Assembly: GCA_009667805.1 (NCBI GenBank)
Contig: CM019067.1
Span: 248,717,721 to 248,781,720, forward strand
Direction of reading: 5' to 3'
Length of the DNA: 64,000 nt
Source of the DNA: Leptobrachium leishanense
Lineage: Eukaryota > Chordata > Amphibia > Anura > Megophryidae
Position 1 is the stretch's first letter. Each line of letters opens with the position of its first letter. The notes under the pieces are model-generated. The model had not been told where the DNA came from. It did no database searches and worked only from the letters and a program-made list of their open reading frames with translations. Shown piece after piece: positions 1 through 13,100 of the stretch. Position numbers and translations under genes: made by a program.

Positions 1-38
1 AGGTTAATATATATATATATATATATATATTATATTTT

Positions 39-214
39 TTTGAGAAAGGAGTTTACCAGGAAGGATACATTGAGATTTCTCTCATTTTCAAGTATGTCCT
101 GGGTGGTGAGTATGTACCGTTAGGTGTCTTGCCCAAGGACACTTACTGGATCGAACCCATGTCTCCACAGGCTCGCTCCACGCAGAGCAGTGATGTAACC
201 TCTACTCCACCCAG
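39..214 (-). mobile_element. tRNA-derived SINE, copy 1
   Basis: Reading the minus strand gives a tRNA-like head (ctgggtggagtagaggtta, then a B-box-like ggttcgatcc), a core with gtccttgggcaagacacc, and a tail ending caggaaggatacat. The same layout is seen at 8005-8197 and 8199-8396. The cccttgggcaagacac core is reminiscent of the V-SINE group; that assignment is inference. Confidence 0.7.
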
Positions 215-408
215 CCGATAATATATTATAACCTACCGCAATGCACAAGACGTCTGCAATAACAAATGTATCAGTGCACACAGTTCTCGCTACAGTGAGG
301 TCAGGAGACCCGATAATCAAGGGTGCAGCTAATCCCCAAACTCAACAAACCCATCAGTAATTAAGAATAAGCAGGAGCAAACCAGACCAGGCACTCCAAT
401 GTCTTAGT

Positions 409-587
409 CAGAGGTTCCCAACCTTGGTCCTCAAGTCCCCCTAACAGGCCAGGTTTGCCAGATATTTGAAGCACAGATGATATGATTTGTTGCTCAGTGA
501 TTGCAGGATTCAGCCTGTATTTCCGTGAGGTAATCTTTAAAATTTGGCCTGTCAGGGATACCCGTGGACCAGGGTTGGAAACCACTG
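409..587. mobile_element. hAT-type MITE, copy 1
   Basis: Inverted ends cagaggttcccaaccttggt and accagggttggaaaccactg bound 179 bp, with weakly similar 8-bp flanks (gtcttagt / ctctagct). The internal part (cagtgattgcaggattcag) recurs at 5863-6035 and 47957-48120. Confidence 0.7.
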
Positions 588-966
588 CTCTAGCTGTTTA
601 TTGGAGAATTAGCATTGTTTTTGCCTTTCTCAAGTTAGAGAAGGCTGCTCCTCACCTGGAAGATGGAAACCATAATTATTAAGGGGGGGGGGGGTTATAC
701 TTTCAACTTGTTATGCATATATGGATCTGCTGGGATAGGGTCACAAATTATTTGGACCAATTATTGTGCAAAAACTCAACTGCTACCGACAATTAGACTT
801 CTGACAGCGCACAATTATGTATATAGATGGACAAATCTTATTCCTTAAAATATTATAACTTCAATGCATTATGCAGTATATGGTAACAGTATAAGTGGGT
901 GTGCCAGTGTTCAAAACACATTACATATATAGTGGAAAAAAGCATCACACACACGAGATGCATATA

Positions 967-1380
967 CAGTTAGGTCCATATATATATTTGGACACAGGCA
1001 CAATTTTTTTTTTCCAGCATTTAGCAAAACAAATTCCAGCTCTAGTTCTATAATGGATATGGGCTGAAAGTGCACACTCTCAGGTTTAATCTGAGGGTAT
1101 GTACATCCATATTATGTACATCCATATTGGAGGAAGGGTTTAGGAATTACAGCTTTTAAGAGGATCCATCTCCCCTTTTCAAGGGACCAAAAGTAATTGG
1201 ACAATGCAATCAAAAGCTGTTTCATGGCCAAATGTGGGCTACTCCTTTATTACTTCTTCATCAATTAAGCAGGAAAAAGGTCTGGAGTTGATTCTAAGTG
1301 TGGTATTTGCATTGAATCTACATCATGCGTTGAATTGCGTTGAAAGGAGCTGTCCATGCAAGTGAAACAGGCCATTGTAA
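967..1380 (+). mobile_element. 5' fragment of a second Tc1/mariner family
   Basis: It begins cagttaggtccatatatata and continues ttggacac, the terminus of a Tc1-like family common in fish and frogs. The body reaches a stretch (ggagctgtccatgcaagtg) resembling the start of the transposase gene, then stops and gives way to GC-rich DNA. No matching right terminus was found. Confidence 0.6.
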
Positions 1381-1814
1381 AGCCGGAGATACACTGAGCG
1401 CGAAGCATCGCGCAGCGCCTGTAGGCGGCGCCACGCATCAAGACGTGCTCAGTGGGTCCAGGTTTTTCCTCCTCCCTCGCTCAGGCTGCGTCACGATGTG
1501 GCGCTGAGCAAAGGGAGTTGGAAATTCCAACTTTCCCCTCGGCGGAGCGGCGCGATGAGGGGAGGGGCAGGATCTGAGGCACATGGCGCTTGTGCCGTGT
1601 CCTGTAGATGCCTCCCACCTACCATTGCGTCACCCCGCCGGGGGCGGAGTTTAGCGACAGCAGGCTCATGCCACTCTGACAGTCGGCTGAGCTGCCGACT
1701 CTGGCTCAGCCAGATCCTGCCTGCCTAGCGATTGCAGGGTCTGGTCTGAGGTCTATATGTATGTATCTATGTGGGCCTGATCTGGTCTGAGGTCTATATC
1801 TGTGGAAATATATG
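1381..1814. other. GC-rich repeat-like segment, no gene recognised
   Basis: Compositionally distinct (rich in CpG and gcgc) between the truncated Tc1 copy and the complete one. It contains short internal inversions such as cagtcggctgagctgccgac. It is probably part of a MITE, but no terminal repeats could be paired. Confidence 0.35.
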
Positions 1815-1816
1815 TA

Positions 1817-3436
<1,620 letters not shown>

Positions 3437-4585
3437 TATATGTTTTGTGATTGTATTATTTGTTCATGCAGCTAAATTGGCTGTGATGAAATTCCACTGA
3501 AGGTTTGCTATGTTTTATGGTATTATTTTATTTGATAATGCAGTATTCTTGCAGATTATTTGTGCTTTGTCACGCTTATCACACTCACAATCACATAAAC
3601 ATACTGTACATTAAATACTGATCTCACACAGACAAGTCATATCACACACAGCAAATATTCTTGTGAAACACTCCTTAGTAGGAGGTCTCCCATTCTCTTC
3701 CTTCCATCAGTCCTGCTCAGCTGAAAATATGTAACTGATCTGTGTCTCAGACACCTGCATCCACTGGGTCAATGTGACTGTGGACTGTGAGGTCACCGTC
3801 AGCGGATGATGTCATAATTCAATTTTCCCAAAGTGCAGCATGATTTGTGTTTAAAATAACTTCAGATTAAAATTTCAATGTTCTTGAACCCAGGACATAC
3901 TTGAAAACGAGAGATATCTCAATGTATCCTTCCTGGTAAAATACTTTGCAAATAAATAAATAAAATACTTTGTAAATAAATAAATAAATATTCACAAATG
4001 AGATAATAGACAATGTTTCTTCTATTTGTTTTCCGAAGAGGGTGTTCAATGCTTTAATGATGTGCACATGCGACTTATATGGAAAATGCATTTAAGTAAT
4101 AGATTGCATTTCTGCTACTTATGCATTGGAGTTTTGCATTAAAACTTGTGTCAGTCGTACTACTTTTATTTGTGTGTTTATTTGTATTGGATGAATATTT
4201 ATTTGATAGATTGGATTGGATTGATATAATTTTTCGTAAATCAAATATCCCAAATGAATCCAAAATATCCAAATAAATGCACTTTCACTGCAACAAGTGT
4301 GAGTATTTTGAAAATAACCAGGTCAATACCTGCTTATTTACAAAATACTCACACTTGCTGCAGTGAAAGTTCCTTTATTTGAAGCAAAAATCCTTTAGAA
4401 ACAAGTCTCTGCTTGTCCTCTTCTGGGATTACAAAGATATCCTCAGCAGAAGAACTAATTGCACATGATTATAGCCTCACGGTTTATTCTGCGACGTGTC
4501 TAAGAGTCTAAGTGTCTTACCCTTTAAATAAGTAACTTCTGGAGAAATGTGTCAAATCTACACATTACATTCAGCTTTGCATATC
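3437..4585. other. No gene; one SINE fragment, otherwise unremarkable AT-rich DNA
   Basis: Apart from the SINE tail at 3886-3992 nothing is recognised. Near 4267 and 4363 a short inverted pair (tgcactttcactgcaac / gctgcagtgaaagt) lies about 70 bp apart. Confidence 0.4.
3886..3992 (+). mobile_element. SINE 3' fragment with (aaat)n tail
   Basis: The tail of the SINE described at 8005-8396 (cccaggacatacttgaaaa through tatccttcctggtaaaat) is followed by two rounds of aaataaataaat. The tRNA-like head is missing, as in a 5'-truncated retroposed copy. Confidence 0.7.
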
Positions 4586-5082
4586 GGAAAAGAAAATTGG
4601 AAGACCTCAGCGTCTAAAATAAATCCCCGTTGGTCTATTCAAATGGATCACGGGTGTTGGAATCGCCAAAATTGACAAGAAGATGGGTGTAGGATAAAAA
4701 CTTTTATTCCAAAATAAATAAATAAAAAGATGAATTAAATAGCATAATATGCACAAAGCCCAACGCGTTTCGTCTATGAATAGACTTTTTCAAGGGCAAT
4801 ACAAATATATAAATTATAAAAAGCAAAATAAGCATATTATTTTGCTTTTTATAATTTATATATTTGTATTGCCCTTGAAAAAGTCTATTCATAGACGAAA
4901 CGCGTTGGGCTTTGTGCATATTATGCTATTTTATTCATCTTTTTATTTATTTATTTTGGAATAAAAGTTTTTATCCTACACCCATCTTCTTGTCAATTTT
5001 GTCAATTCCAACACCCGTGATCCATTTGAATAGACCAACGGGGATTTATTTTAGACGCTGAGGTCTTCCAATTTTCTTTTCC
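4586..5082. repeat. Near-perfect 497-bp palindrome (246-bp arms, 5-bp spacer)
   Basis: The left arm 4586-4831 and right arm 4837-5082 are reverse complements with only a few mismatches. The spacer is gcata. Both arms carry the motif cgaaacgcgttgggc (at about 4762 and 4897). Because of the symmetry both strands encode the same 71-codon open frame, which is a by-product. The arms look like two inverted copies of a frog repeat joined head to head. Confidence 0.93.
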
Positions 5083-6209
5083 ATTCTATGTGTGGAGAAT
5101 TGGACCATCTCCAGGGAACCTCCTCAGCATTTCATCTTAAAAGATAAGTTTGACTTTTTTCTCCCTATCACTAATTGCCGGTTATTATTACAGCTTTGCA
5201 TATGATAAGAAATATTTCTGTCTCATAGACAAGTGTCTGAAAAATGTATTTTCATACTTTGGAGCATAGTTAAATAGATGAAGCATTTCTCTCCTCTGGT
5301 ATTCTCCACTGGCTAATGTGTTGTCACTTGGAGATTTAAAAAAGCCTCTCGTAGATCTATTTGTAATAGGTGAGAAGTGGGTTCAATGCTGAATTACGGG
5401 CTTCAGGGTCCAGACTTGAAAGTTTTGGACGGATTCGGTTTTGCCCAACTCACCTCATTTGCGTTTTTTCCCCTTCCCCATCACCCCGATTGTGCCTTTG
5501 TGCTAACCCCCTGCATTGTACCATCAACACATCCTTTATGTACACATTGCGCGATTGTCTTACCTGTCTATGCATTGGAGGCAGTTGGTGCCATAACAGC
5601 TAGCTTCACTCTTGAGTTTCAGCTACAGTAGCCCCATTTATCAATACAGGCTTAATCGGGTAACGTGCAATGAGTCCTAGGGAACTGTTCATAAAGGGTG
5701 AAATAACTGACATGGCACGTCATTATTTGAAGGGCTCATAATTTCCCGGCACCAGAATTACTGCAGACATCTGCCTCTTATGTGAAGTGGATGCTCATTT
5801 CTACCCCCAAGAGGTTGATGTGATTTGCAATCACATGGATCGCATGACATTGTGATGTAGAGCAGTGGTTCCCAACCCTGGTCCTCAGGGCCCACTAACA
5901 GGCCAGGTTTCCAGATATGTGTAGCGCAGCAGAGGTGATATGATTTGCTACTCAGTGATTGCAGGATTCAGTCTGTATTTCCTCAAGGTGATCCTTAAAA
6001 ATTCTGGCCATGAAGGTTAAGGTTGGGGACCACTGATGTTCACACCCACAGGATGCTGAACACCCCTTGTAGCATGTAACTGAATTTAGAAACCACATAA
6101 TAATTATAGAATAATCAGAAATATAAGATCACCGATGGGAATTAAAACATCATGTGATCTCAAATTAAACACAACTAAATTGAAGTCTCTAGGGTACAAT
6201 AAAGGCTTA
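5083..6209. other. No gene recognised; contains one MITE
   Basis: Unique-looking sequence with short open frames lacking splice or domain support, interrupted by the hAT-type MITE at 5863-6035. Confidence 0.35.
5863..6035. mobile_element. hAT-type MITE, copy 2
   Basis: Starts cagtggttcccaaccctggt and ends aaggttggggaccactg. It shares the internal cagtgattgcaggattcag with the other two copies. The 8-bp flanks (atgtagag / atgttcac) are only partly alike. Confidence 0.7.
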
Positions 6210-6545
6210 CAGGGTTATTCAGAGAGCACCGAAATCTCGCCGACATTTCTGTGCCCTTTCGTTCCTCGCATTTTGGGGCGATTCGGCGATTCTAATTCGC
6301 CGACTCTGCGGTGTATTCAAGTACAACTGCAGGGTCCACAGAGCGCAGGGAATACCACCGCAAACCCAACAAACACTCACCGATGACCAAACACTCACCG
6401 AAAACCCGCAGAAACTGCCGTAAAAACTACGCCGAACACGACGGAAAAAGCCGACGAGCCACCGATTAGTGATCACAGCACAGAGCAGCCGGCGGAAAAA
6501 GCCAACACACTGAAGAACGGGGTAAAAAAAAAACAGTACGCTTGA

Positions 6546-6994
6546 GGCTGGGGTCAGACGAGCATAGTGTTCACGTCCGTGATTGCGCCTAAAAGTACGT
6601 CCGTGATAGCATGAAAGTAAGTCCATTGGAGCCTGACACATGAAGTACGTCCGCACTGAACTGCGGACGCACAACGGCCGCGGCAAACGGACGCAGGTTA
6701 GGCAAGAACGTAATACTGCTAGAACGGACGTGCGGAGTGCGCCACGTCCACAACGTCTGCATAGCTTTGTGTGTGAGTGATGGAGCGAGGTCAGACGGAC
6801 TGCATTTATACGTCCAGCATTTTTGACGGACAGAATGTTTTTTCATTGTAATTTATTTTCCCCTCCTACATCCGTCAAAAAATAACTTCAGTGAAAAAAC
6901 GGACTGTGTGACCACTACTGCGTCATCCGTACTGACGATGTCCGTACTGCACGGACGTACAGTCCGTAGAAATCACGCTCGTCTGACCCCAGCC
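6546..6994. mobile_element. PIF/Harbinger-like MITE, copy 1
   Basis: Inverted ends ggctggggtcagacgagc and gctcgtctgaccccagcc with perfect 3-bp duplication tga (6543-6545 and 6995-6997). It is 449 bp, CpG-rich and non-coding. The family recurs at 28936-31582, 30820-31247 and 52834-53133. Harbinger assignment rests on the 3-bp target duplication and is inference. Confidence 0.8.
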
Positions 6995-7066
6995 TGAAAG
7001 TTTCAAAATTGAAACACTGTTTACAAAAAAATACTACTGAATGAAAATGCCTGTAATTTACATATA

Positions 7067-7970
7067 CAGGGTTATCCAAAGAGATTCGAAAAGTCACCGC
7101 ACGTTCGGTGACTTTTCGTTCTCTTCAATTCGGTTCCTTTTGCCGATTGCATTTCGGTGACCCTGCGGTGTATTCAGCAAACACCACAGGGTCCCCGTTG
7201 CAGGGAAAAGCTGCCGCAAACCTGACGAAAACTAACCGAATGCACGCTGAAAACAAGCAAAAACATCTGGATTAACCTTCGAAGAAGCCGAACAGGAGCC
7301 GAACAGGAGCCGAACATGAGCCGAATCACACAGAGCCGAAGCAGCTGTGACGTAGAGGAGGCAGTGAATAAATTAGAAAAACCATTTGTATGAATCTGGG
7401 AAAATGAAACGCTGTTTGCAAAGAAACTACTAAGCGAAAATGTCTGAAATTTTCACAGGAGGTCCAGGGAATGATAATAAGAGGGCTGTTACAAAAAAAT
7501 AAGCAAACTGAAAAAAAAAATAAAAAAATCTGACTTTTAATTTTTTTTTAAAAATTCAGAAAAATGCTTAAAGTATCCTAAAAAATCTATAAATAAAGAG
7601 ACTTTTTGCTGCAGAATTTTATAATGAACGGTTTATTAGATATTGAATTAAAACGGGAATATTTTTAACATTGAAGTCTATGGGATTCTCCTGAATAAAT
7701 TTGCCGAATTAAACCACCGAATGGCAGGGTATTAGGGGAACCTTTCACTGCTGGTTTGTGTTCTCTGAATAGCCGAAGCAGTGCTTTTTCATGGGGATTT
7801 CACTGCCCTCGAACAGGGACCGAACAGGCACCGTATGTGCAGGCAATTCGACAGGATTTGGCGAATTGCCTGCTCTCTGGATAGCCGAATGGCCAGGAAA
7901 GGTAACCGAACGCTGATTTTCAGCGTTCGGTTACCTTTCTCAAGCAATTCGATGTCTTTGGATAACCCTG
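7067..7970. mobile_element. MITE with cagggttatcc ends and ata duplication
   Basis: Ends cagggttatccaaagag and ctttggataaccctg are inverted and flanked by ata on both sides. It contains the shared module around aacggtttattagatattga (7629) and a cagcgttcggttacc hairpin near the right end. Confidence 0.72.
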
Positions 7971-8004
7971 ATAAGGTTCTATGTATATGAATAACAGCAA
8001 GGTA

Positions 8005-8197
8005 CTGGCTGGGTGAAGTAGAGGTAACAAAGAGGCTTTGCATGGAGAGAGCCTGTGGAGTCATGGGCTCGATCCCAGTGAGCAACCTCTCCAGTAAGTG
8101 TCCTTGGGCAAGACACCTAACGGTACATACTCGCCACCCAGGACATTCTTGAAAATGAGAGAAATCTTAATGTATCCTTCCTGGTAAAATCCTTTCT
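8005..8197 (+). mobile_element. tRNA-derived SINE, first of a tandem pair
   Basis: Near full-length: head ggctgggtgaagtagaggta with an A-box-like stretch, B-box-like gggctcgatcccag, core ccttgggcaagacacctaac, and tail tatccttcctggtaaaat. It is directly abutted by a second copy in the same orientation. Confidence 0.72.
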
Positions 8198-8198
8198 A

Positions 8199-8396
8199 CC
8201 AGCTGGGTGGAGTAGAGGTAACATCACTGCTCTGAGTGGAGAGAGCCTATGGAGACATGGGTTCGATCCCAGCAAGCAACCTCTCCAGTAAGTGTCCTTG
8301 GGCAAGACACCTAACAGTGCATACTCGCCACCCAGGACATACTTGAAAATGAGAGAAATCTCAATGTATCCTTCCTGGTAAAGTAAAATAAATTTT
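8199..8396 (+). mobile_element. tRNA-derived SINE, second of a tandem pair
   Basis: Same structure as the preceding copy with a better B box (gggttcgatcccag), ending in aaagtaaaataaa. The two copies differ at scattered positions, so this is two insertions or an old dimer, not a recent duplication. Confidence 0.72.
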
Positions 8397-8818
8397 AAAA
8401 AAGTTCTGTTACAGAAAAAACTCTTTAAATTTTTTTTAAATTTTGCCGAAAAAAATCCTAAAAATCTATATATAAAGAGACTCTTTATTGCAGAATAAAA
8501 TAATAAACGGTTTATTAGATATTGCATTAAAACGGGAATATTTTTAACATTGAAGCCTATGGGAATCGCATGAATAAACCTGCCGAATGAAAACACCAAA
8601 CAGCAGGGCATTTCGGCAACTTTTCACTGCTGTTCGGTGTTCTCTGAATAGATCAACCATAGCTTCTCTAGGGGGGATTTCACTGCCGTCTAACAGCACC
8701 GTACGTGCAGGCAATTTGCCAAAATTTGGTGAACTGCCTGCTCTCTGAATAGCCAAATGGCCCCGAAATGTCACCGTACGCTGAATTACAGTGTCCGGTT
8801 ACATTTCGGAACTCTCTT

Positions 8819-10040
8819 ATATCTACATAAGCAACATGGAGACCTAAGAACACAAGTCTGATGAAAATAAAATTCAAATAATGTTTGTTCATTTATTTAA
8901 AAAAAATTGGCACACATTTATGTTTGAAATAAAATAATCTTTGATGCCTTTATTGAAGCTCCCAGTGATTTCAGCAATGAATGTCCTCTAAGTTACAGCC
9001 TCCTCATATTTACCGTCTCCTATTTTTGGTACGACAAGGTGCTGATAAGCAGCTGGCTGGGAAAATTTATACTCCCCTTTGCATATTCTCCATTATTTCA
9101 CCACTAACCATTTTCATGCTTGTTTCCTGTATTTATTTGACAACCACATAGCAAAGAAAAAACAAACCATGCAGCGCCTGCCCTGTCACATATTATTATA
9201 CTTTATTTATAGACTTCGACAGACTTTGTTACATTGTAAAAAAGTACAAATCAACACACCATTATGTGGACAATGGTACAATAAATACACTTAAACAAGA
9301 CATAGTTGACAGTATGAATAAAGAACCCTGTTCCCAATGGAAATACAATCTAGGTGGTAAACGCAATTACAGAAACAAGAGGGAGGGAAATGCTCGGCCA
9401 GTGGTGTGTTGAGTAGAGTCCTCGCAGTTGCTGTGTTGCATACTCACTCCTGTCTCATTCATCCAGCAAGATACTCACTACAATCTCACTCTATCAAGCC
9501 ACAAACTCACTACTAGCTCACTGCACCAACACTCATACTCCTGATTCAGTCACCTACACACTGTCATTCCACTCAATGAATTGCATGCTCATTCCCATCT
9601 CTCTCAGTAAATACTCACTCTCATCCTACCGAGCCTCTCATTTCCACCACACTCAGCCCCATTCACTCCCATGCCTACAGGAAACCCCAAACACATACAA
9701 ATGTCTTTCCAATATATTTATAGCTATGTTTTTTATTTTTTTATTAACTTTAATTAATAATTGATCAATTAATAATTGTTTGGTATTACAATGTTTTCTA
9801 AAGAAAAGGAAAAAAGGTTTTGGTCCGGCATTTTATCTTTCACCGGGCATCACAAACTCTAGAGCCAACCCTGCTTTCATTATAAGGCTATGGACTCAGT
9901 AAATAGGGTATTTTGGCCATGGAAGTGAGTCGTAATTAATTTTTTACTAAAGGAATTGTATCATTGTTCATTCAATAGGTCTTTGATTAATACTAAGTGA
10001 ATCACAAAGAAAATTTTAATAATGCGAGTCATCTATGCAG
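8819..10040. other. No gene recognised; CTCAC-rich low-complexity stretch
   Basis: From about 9430 to 9670 the sequence is an irregular, degenerate series of actcac/ctcact words, perhaps an eroded minisatellite. The remainder is unique. This is intron sequence if BFSP2 exon 1 lies upstream. Confidence 0.4.
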
Positions 10041-10123
10041 GTGGGTGATGCTGTGTTGGAGAATGCCCGTCTTATGCTGCAAACAGAGAATATTCAAGCA
10101 TGTGCGGAAGATTTTAAGGAGAG
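10041..10123 (+). CDS. BFSP2: BFSP2 exon 2
   Basis: The acceptor is ctatgcag and the donor gtaatt. The exon encodes [16 protein letters not shown] followed by [11 protein letters not shown] plus the first two bases of an Arg codon. It matches the start of human phakinin exon 2 ([16 protein letters not shown]). It is 83 bp long and is completed in phase by the next exon. Confidence 0.93.
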
Positions 10124-13100
10124 GTAATTAACCATTTTGAGCTTGTCAGATTGCCCCAAGAATGTATACAAATGCAACCAGTGAACTAGACCAGAATATG
10201 CGAGATGTATCCTATTGGATCTAAGAAAACTCTCCCTATGCTACACCACCCCACAGTGGCTCAGTGTCTTCTAGAGGCCAGGATATTTTGCATCTGACAT
10301 TACGTAGGTCTGGAGAAACATCATTCAGTATGGTGAGACAGAAGAATAGCATATACAGCTTTTACATTAATTGACATTCAGAAAATAGGGTGAACTGGTC
10401 AGGATGAGTAGACTAATGTCCCTTTAAAATATAGGTGGTTCCTTCTTCAAGGCATGAAGGGGAAGGTGCACACAGTGATCCACAGCCCATCTGATGTAAA
10501 ATAAAAAATATGAATATAATAAAAAAACACTTTGTACTTGTTGATCTAATCTGATTGCCAATAATGAGTTTGTAGGTTTTTGTGGCAAGGTTGGATAGTA
10601 CCTCATTATCGACTGTAGAGGTATGAGGTGTGAGAGGTACAGGATGTGTTGTGAATCAACCTAGCAGAGGAATTCGTTATAGACTGTAAAGGGATATTCT
10701 GGGATTGTTTAAGGCCAATGAGTAGAGTGTTACAGTCAGGGGTCAAGTCCTAGGAAAAAAAGTGAGGGAACTCACCCACGAATTCCACAACCCCTATTAC
10801 CTGAAGAAAAAATATATATATCACGAGTATAGCAGTGCGTGGTGATACCATTTTTATTGGGTTAACATTACATTTAAAAGACAAGCTTTCAAGAGTGTAA
10901 ACTGGAAACTATACTGATCAGTGAAAGGTATCACTCCGTACAGGTATACTCGTGATTTTGGCAACTGGACTAATGCGTTTTATATATAATATATATATAT
11001 CCAGGCACAGACCCCCCAGAATTATATACACAGGCACTGGACCCCCAGAATAATATGCACAGCACTGGACCCCAGAATAATATACACAGCGCTGAGCCCC
11101 CAGAATAATATACACAGCACTGAGCCCCCAGAATAATATACACGGCACTGGACCCCCAGAATAATATACACAGCACTGAACCCCCAGAATAATATGCACA
11201 GCACTGAGCCCCAAGAATAATATGCACAGCATTGAGCCCCCAGAATGATATACACAGCACTGAGCCCCAAGAATAATATACACAGCACTGAGCCCCCAGA
11301 ATAATATACACAGCACTGAGCCCCAAGAATAACATAATAACATGCACAGCACTGAAGCCCCAGAATAATATACACAGCACTGAACCCCAAGAATAATATG
11401 GACAGCACTGGTTATATGGATATATTTTCCCCAGTTCACATGGATATATTTTCCCCAGTTCACATGGATATAATTGCCCACAGTTCACATGGATATAATT
11501 GCCCCAGTTCATATGGGTATATATTGCACCCAGGTCTCATGGATAATGCCCCAGCTCTCATGGATACTGTCCCCAGGTCTCATGGATATGCCCCCCAGCT
11601 CTCATGGATAATGCCCCAGCTCTCATGGATAATGCCCCAGGTCTCATGGATATGCCCCCAGGTCTCATGGATAATGCCCCAGGGTCTCATGGATAATGCC
11701 CCCAGCTCTCATGGATAATGCCCCCGGTCTCATGGATAATGCCCCCCAGGTCTCATGGATAATGCCCCAGGGTCTCATGGATAGTCCCCCCAGGTCTCAT
11801 GGATACTGCCCCCAGGTCTCATGGATAATGCCCACAGGTCTCATGGATATGCTCCCAGGTCTCATGGATATTGCCCCAGGTCTCATGGATATTGCAGCCA
11901 GCTCACCTCTGCCTCTGCTTCTGCCGCCGCCGCACATTGCCGGCGGCCGCGTGCTTCCTGCTAGAATGGCCGCTGACAGGAAGTGCAGCCACTCGCCGAT
12001 CGATGAAACAGCCAGGCGAGCGGCTGCACTTCCGGTCAGCGGCCGTTCTAGCAGGAAGCACGCGGCTGCCGGCAAAGTGCGGCGGCGACCTGCTCCAGCG
12101 TTTTGGGCTCGGGCCACAGTGGGAACGCTGCGTTCCCGCTGTGGAAGAAGTGCGGGAACGCCGTTCCCGCGCGTTCCCGCTCGACTCGAGCCTTGGTTAC
12201 AGTAGCCAAGGCGGGAGATAAGAAGAGCATGGATGAGTAGAGGATTGGATAAGAATGCAGCCGATCTTTTAGTGACTGTATGTGCAGAGTAAAGAGATTA
12301 ACAGGGGTGAGGTGTTAGATGGGCAAAATGAGAGGTGAATGATTCTAGCAGAGACGTTCAATGTCTGGAATCATTAAAGGCCAATGAGAAGAAGGTTACA
12401 GTAGTTATCTGGGGAAGAGCATGAACAAGCATTATAATAGAGTCTTAAGATAGGATATGTCAGATGCATTGTTTTTAAGTTCTTAGCATTTAGTAAATGA
12501 CTGTCTGCCATGAAATAACAGACACTGACATATACAGAGCACCAATGTCCGATTCTTACGCTCTTACTTTGTATGTCTGTAGATGTTCTTTGAGAGACCC
12601 CATTAAATAATTATTTAACATGTTTGGCCATAAAATGTTATGCTATAGAATAATTCCTTATTGCAGACAACTACTGTAGATTTCTGCATTTTAGTTGACC
12701 TGCATTGCCCTGAATTATCAATCATAATACCAAAATGAAATAATCTGTAGTAAAAACATATTTTGCTCAACATGAGCAGGGATGGGAATTGCTCCAACAG
12801 GGAGTACAGTAAACAGAAGACCATTACAAGCTGATTAGATTCCTAGGGATGTTGCCAAATTGTGTATCACAATGACCCTTCATAAGTAAGTATAAACTAC
12901 TATTTATTTTCGTCTCTATGCTTATGTATTTATGAATGTGACTATGTGTAAATATGGTAATTTGACATATAGAGTTAACATGCATTTCAATACAGCTCAG
13001 TCACACTTACAGAAAGGCAACACTAGGATCATTATTGCTGATCTGGGTCCTCACTGTATGTGATAACAAGACATGTTTTCTTAAGTCTTCGCTGGGATGG

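Larger units (their letters stand above)
6210..8818. mobile_element. Composite of nested MITEs with cagggttatt ends
   Basis: An outer element opens with cagggttattcagagagcac at 6210. It is interrupted by a Harbinger-like MITE (6546-6994), a second cagggttatc element (7067-7970) and two SINEs (8005-8396). Its right part, up to about 8818, resembles the right part of the 7067-7970 element. The outer right boundary is not certain. Confidence 0.5.
10737..12195. mobile_element. Non-autonomous hAT element 1 carrying two minisatellites
   Basis: 1459 bp, inverted ends caggggtcaagtcc and ctcgactcgagccttg, perfect 8-bp duplication gttacagt (10729-10736 and 12196-12203). Order inside: 5' unique part, 28-bp minisatellite (about 11000-11410), a 20-21-bp minisatellite of tctcatggata-gcccc units (about 11411-11900), a GC-rich hairpin (about 11921-12090), then a GC-rich 3' end with repeated cgggaacg. 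No transposase gene. It lies in BFSP2 intron 2. Confidence 0.92.

Noticed and set aside
4704..4964. Two identical 71-codon proteins on opposite strands
   Set aside because: This is a necessary consequence of the palindrome.
6219..6846. Overlapping minus-strand frames of 155 and 85 codons
   Set aside because: They lie in CpG-rich MITE sequence with inverted ends and have no similarity to known proteins.
8005..8396. tRNA genes
   Set aside because: A- and B-box-like words are present but the cloverleaf is not intact and a long SINE tail follows.
10998..11900. CRISPR-like regular repeats
   Set aside because: Units are contiguous tandem repeats without unique spacers, inside a vertebrate hAT element.
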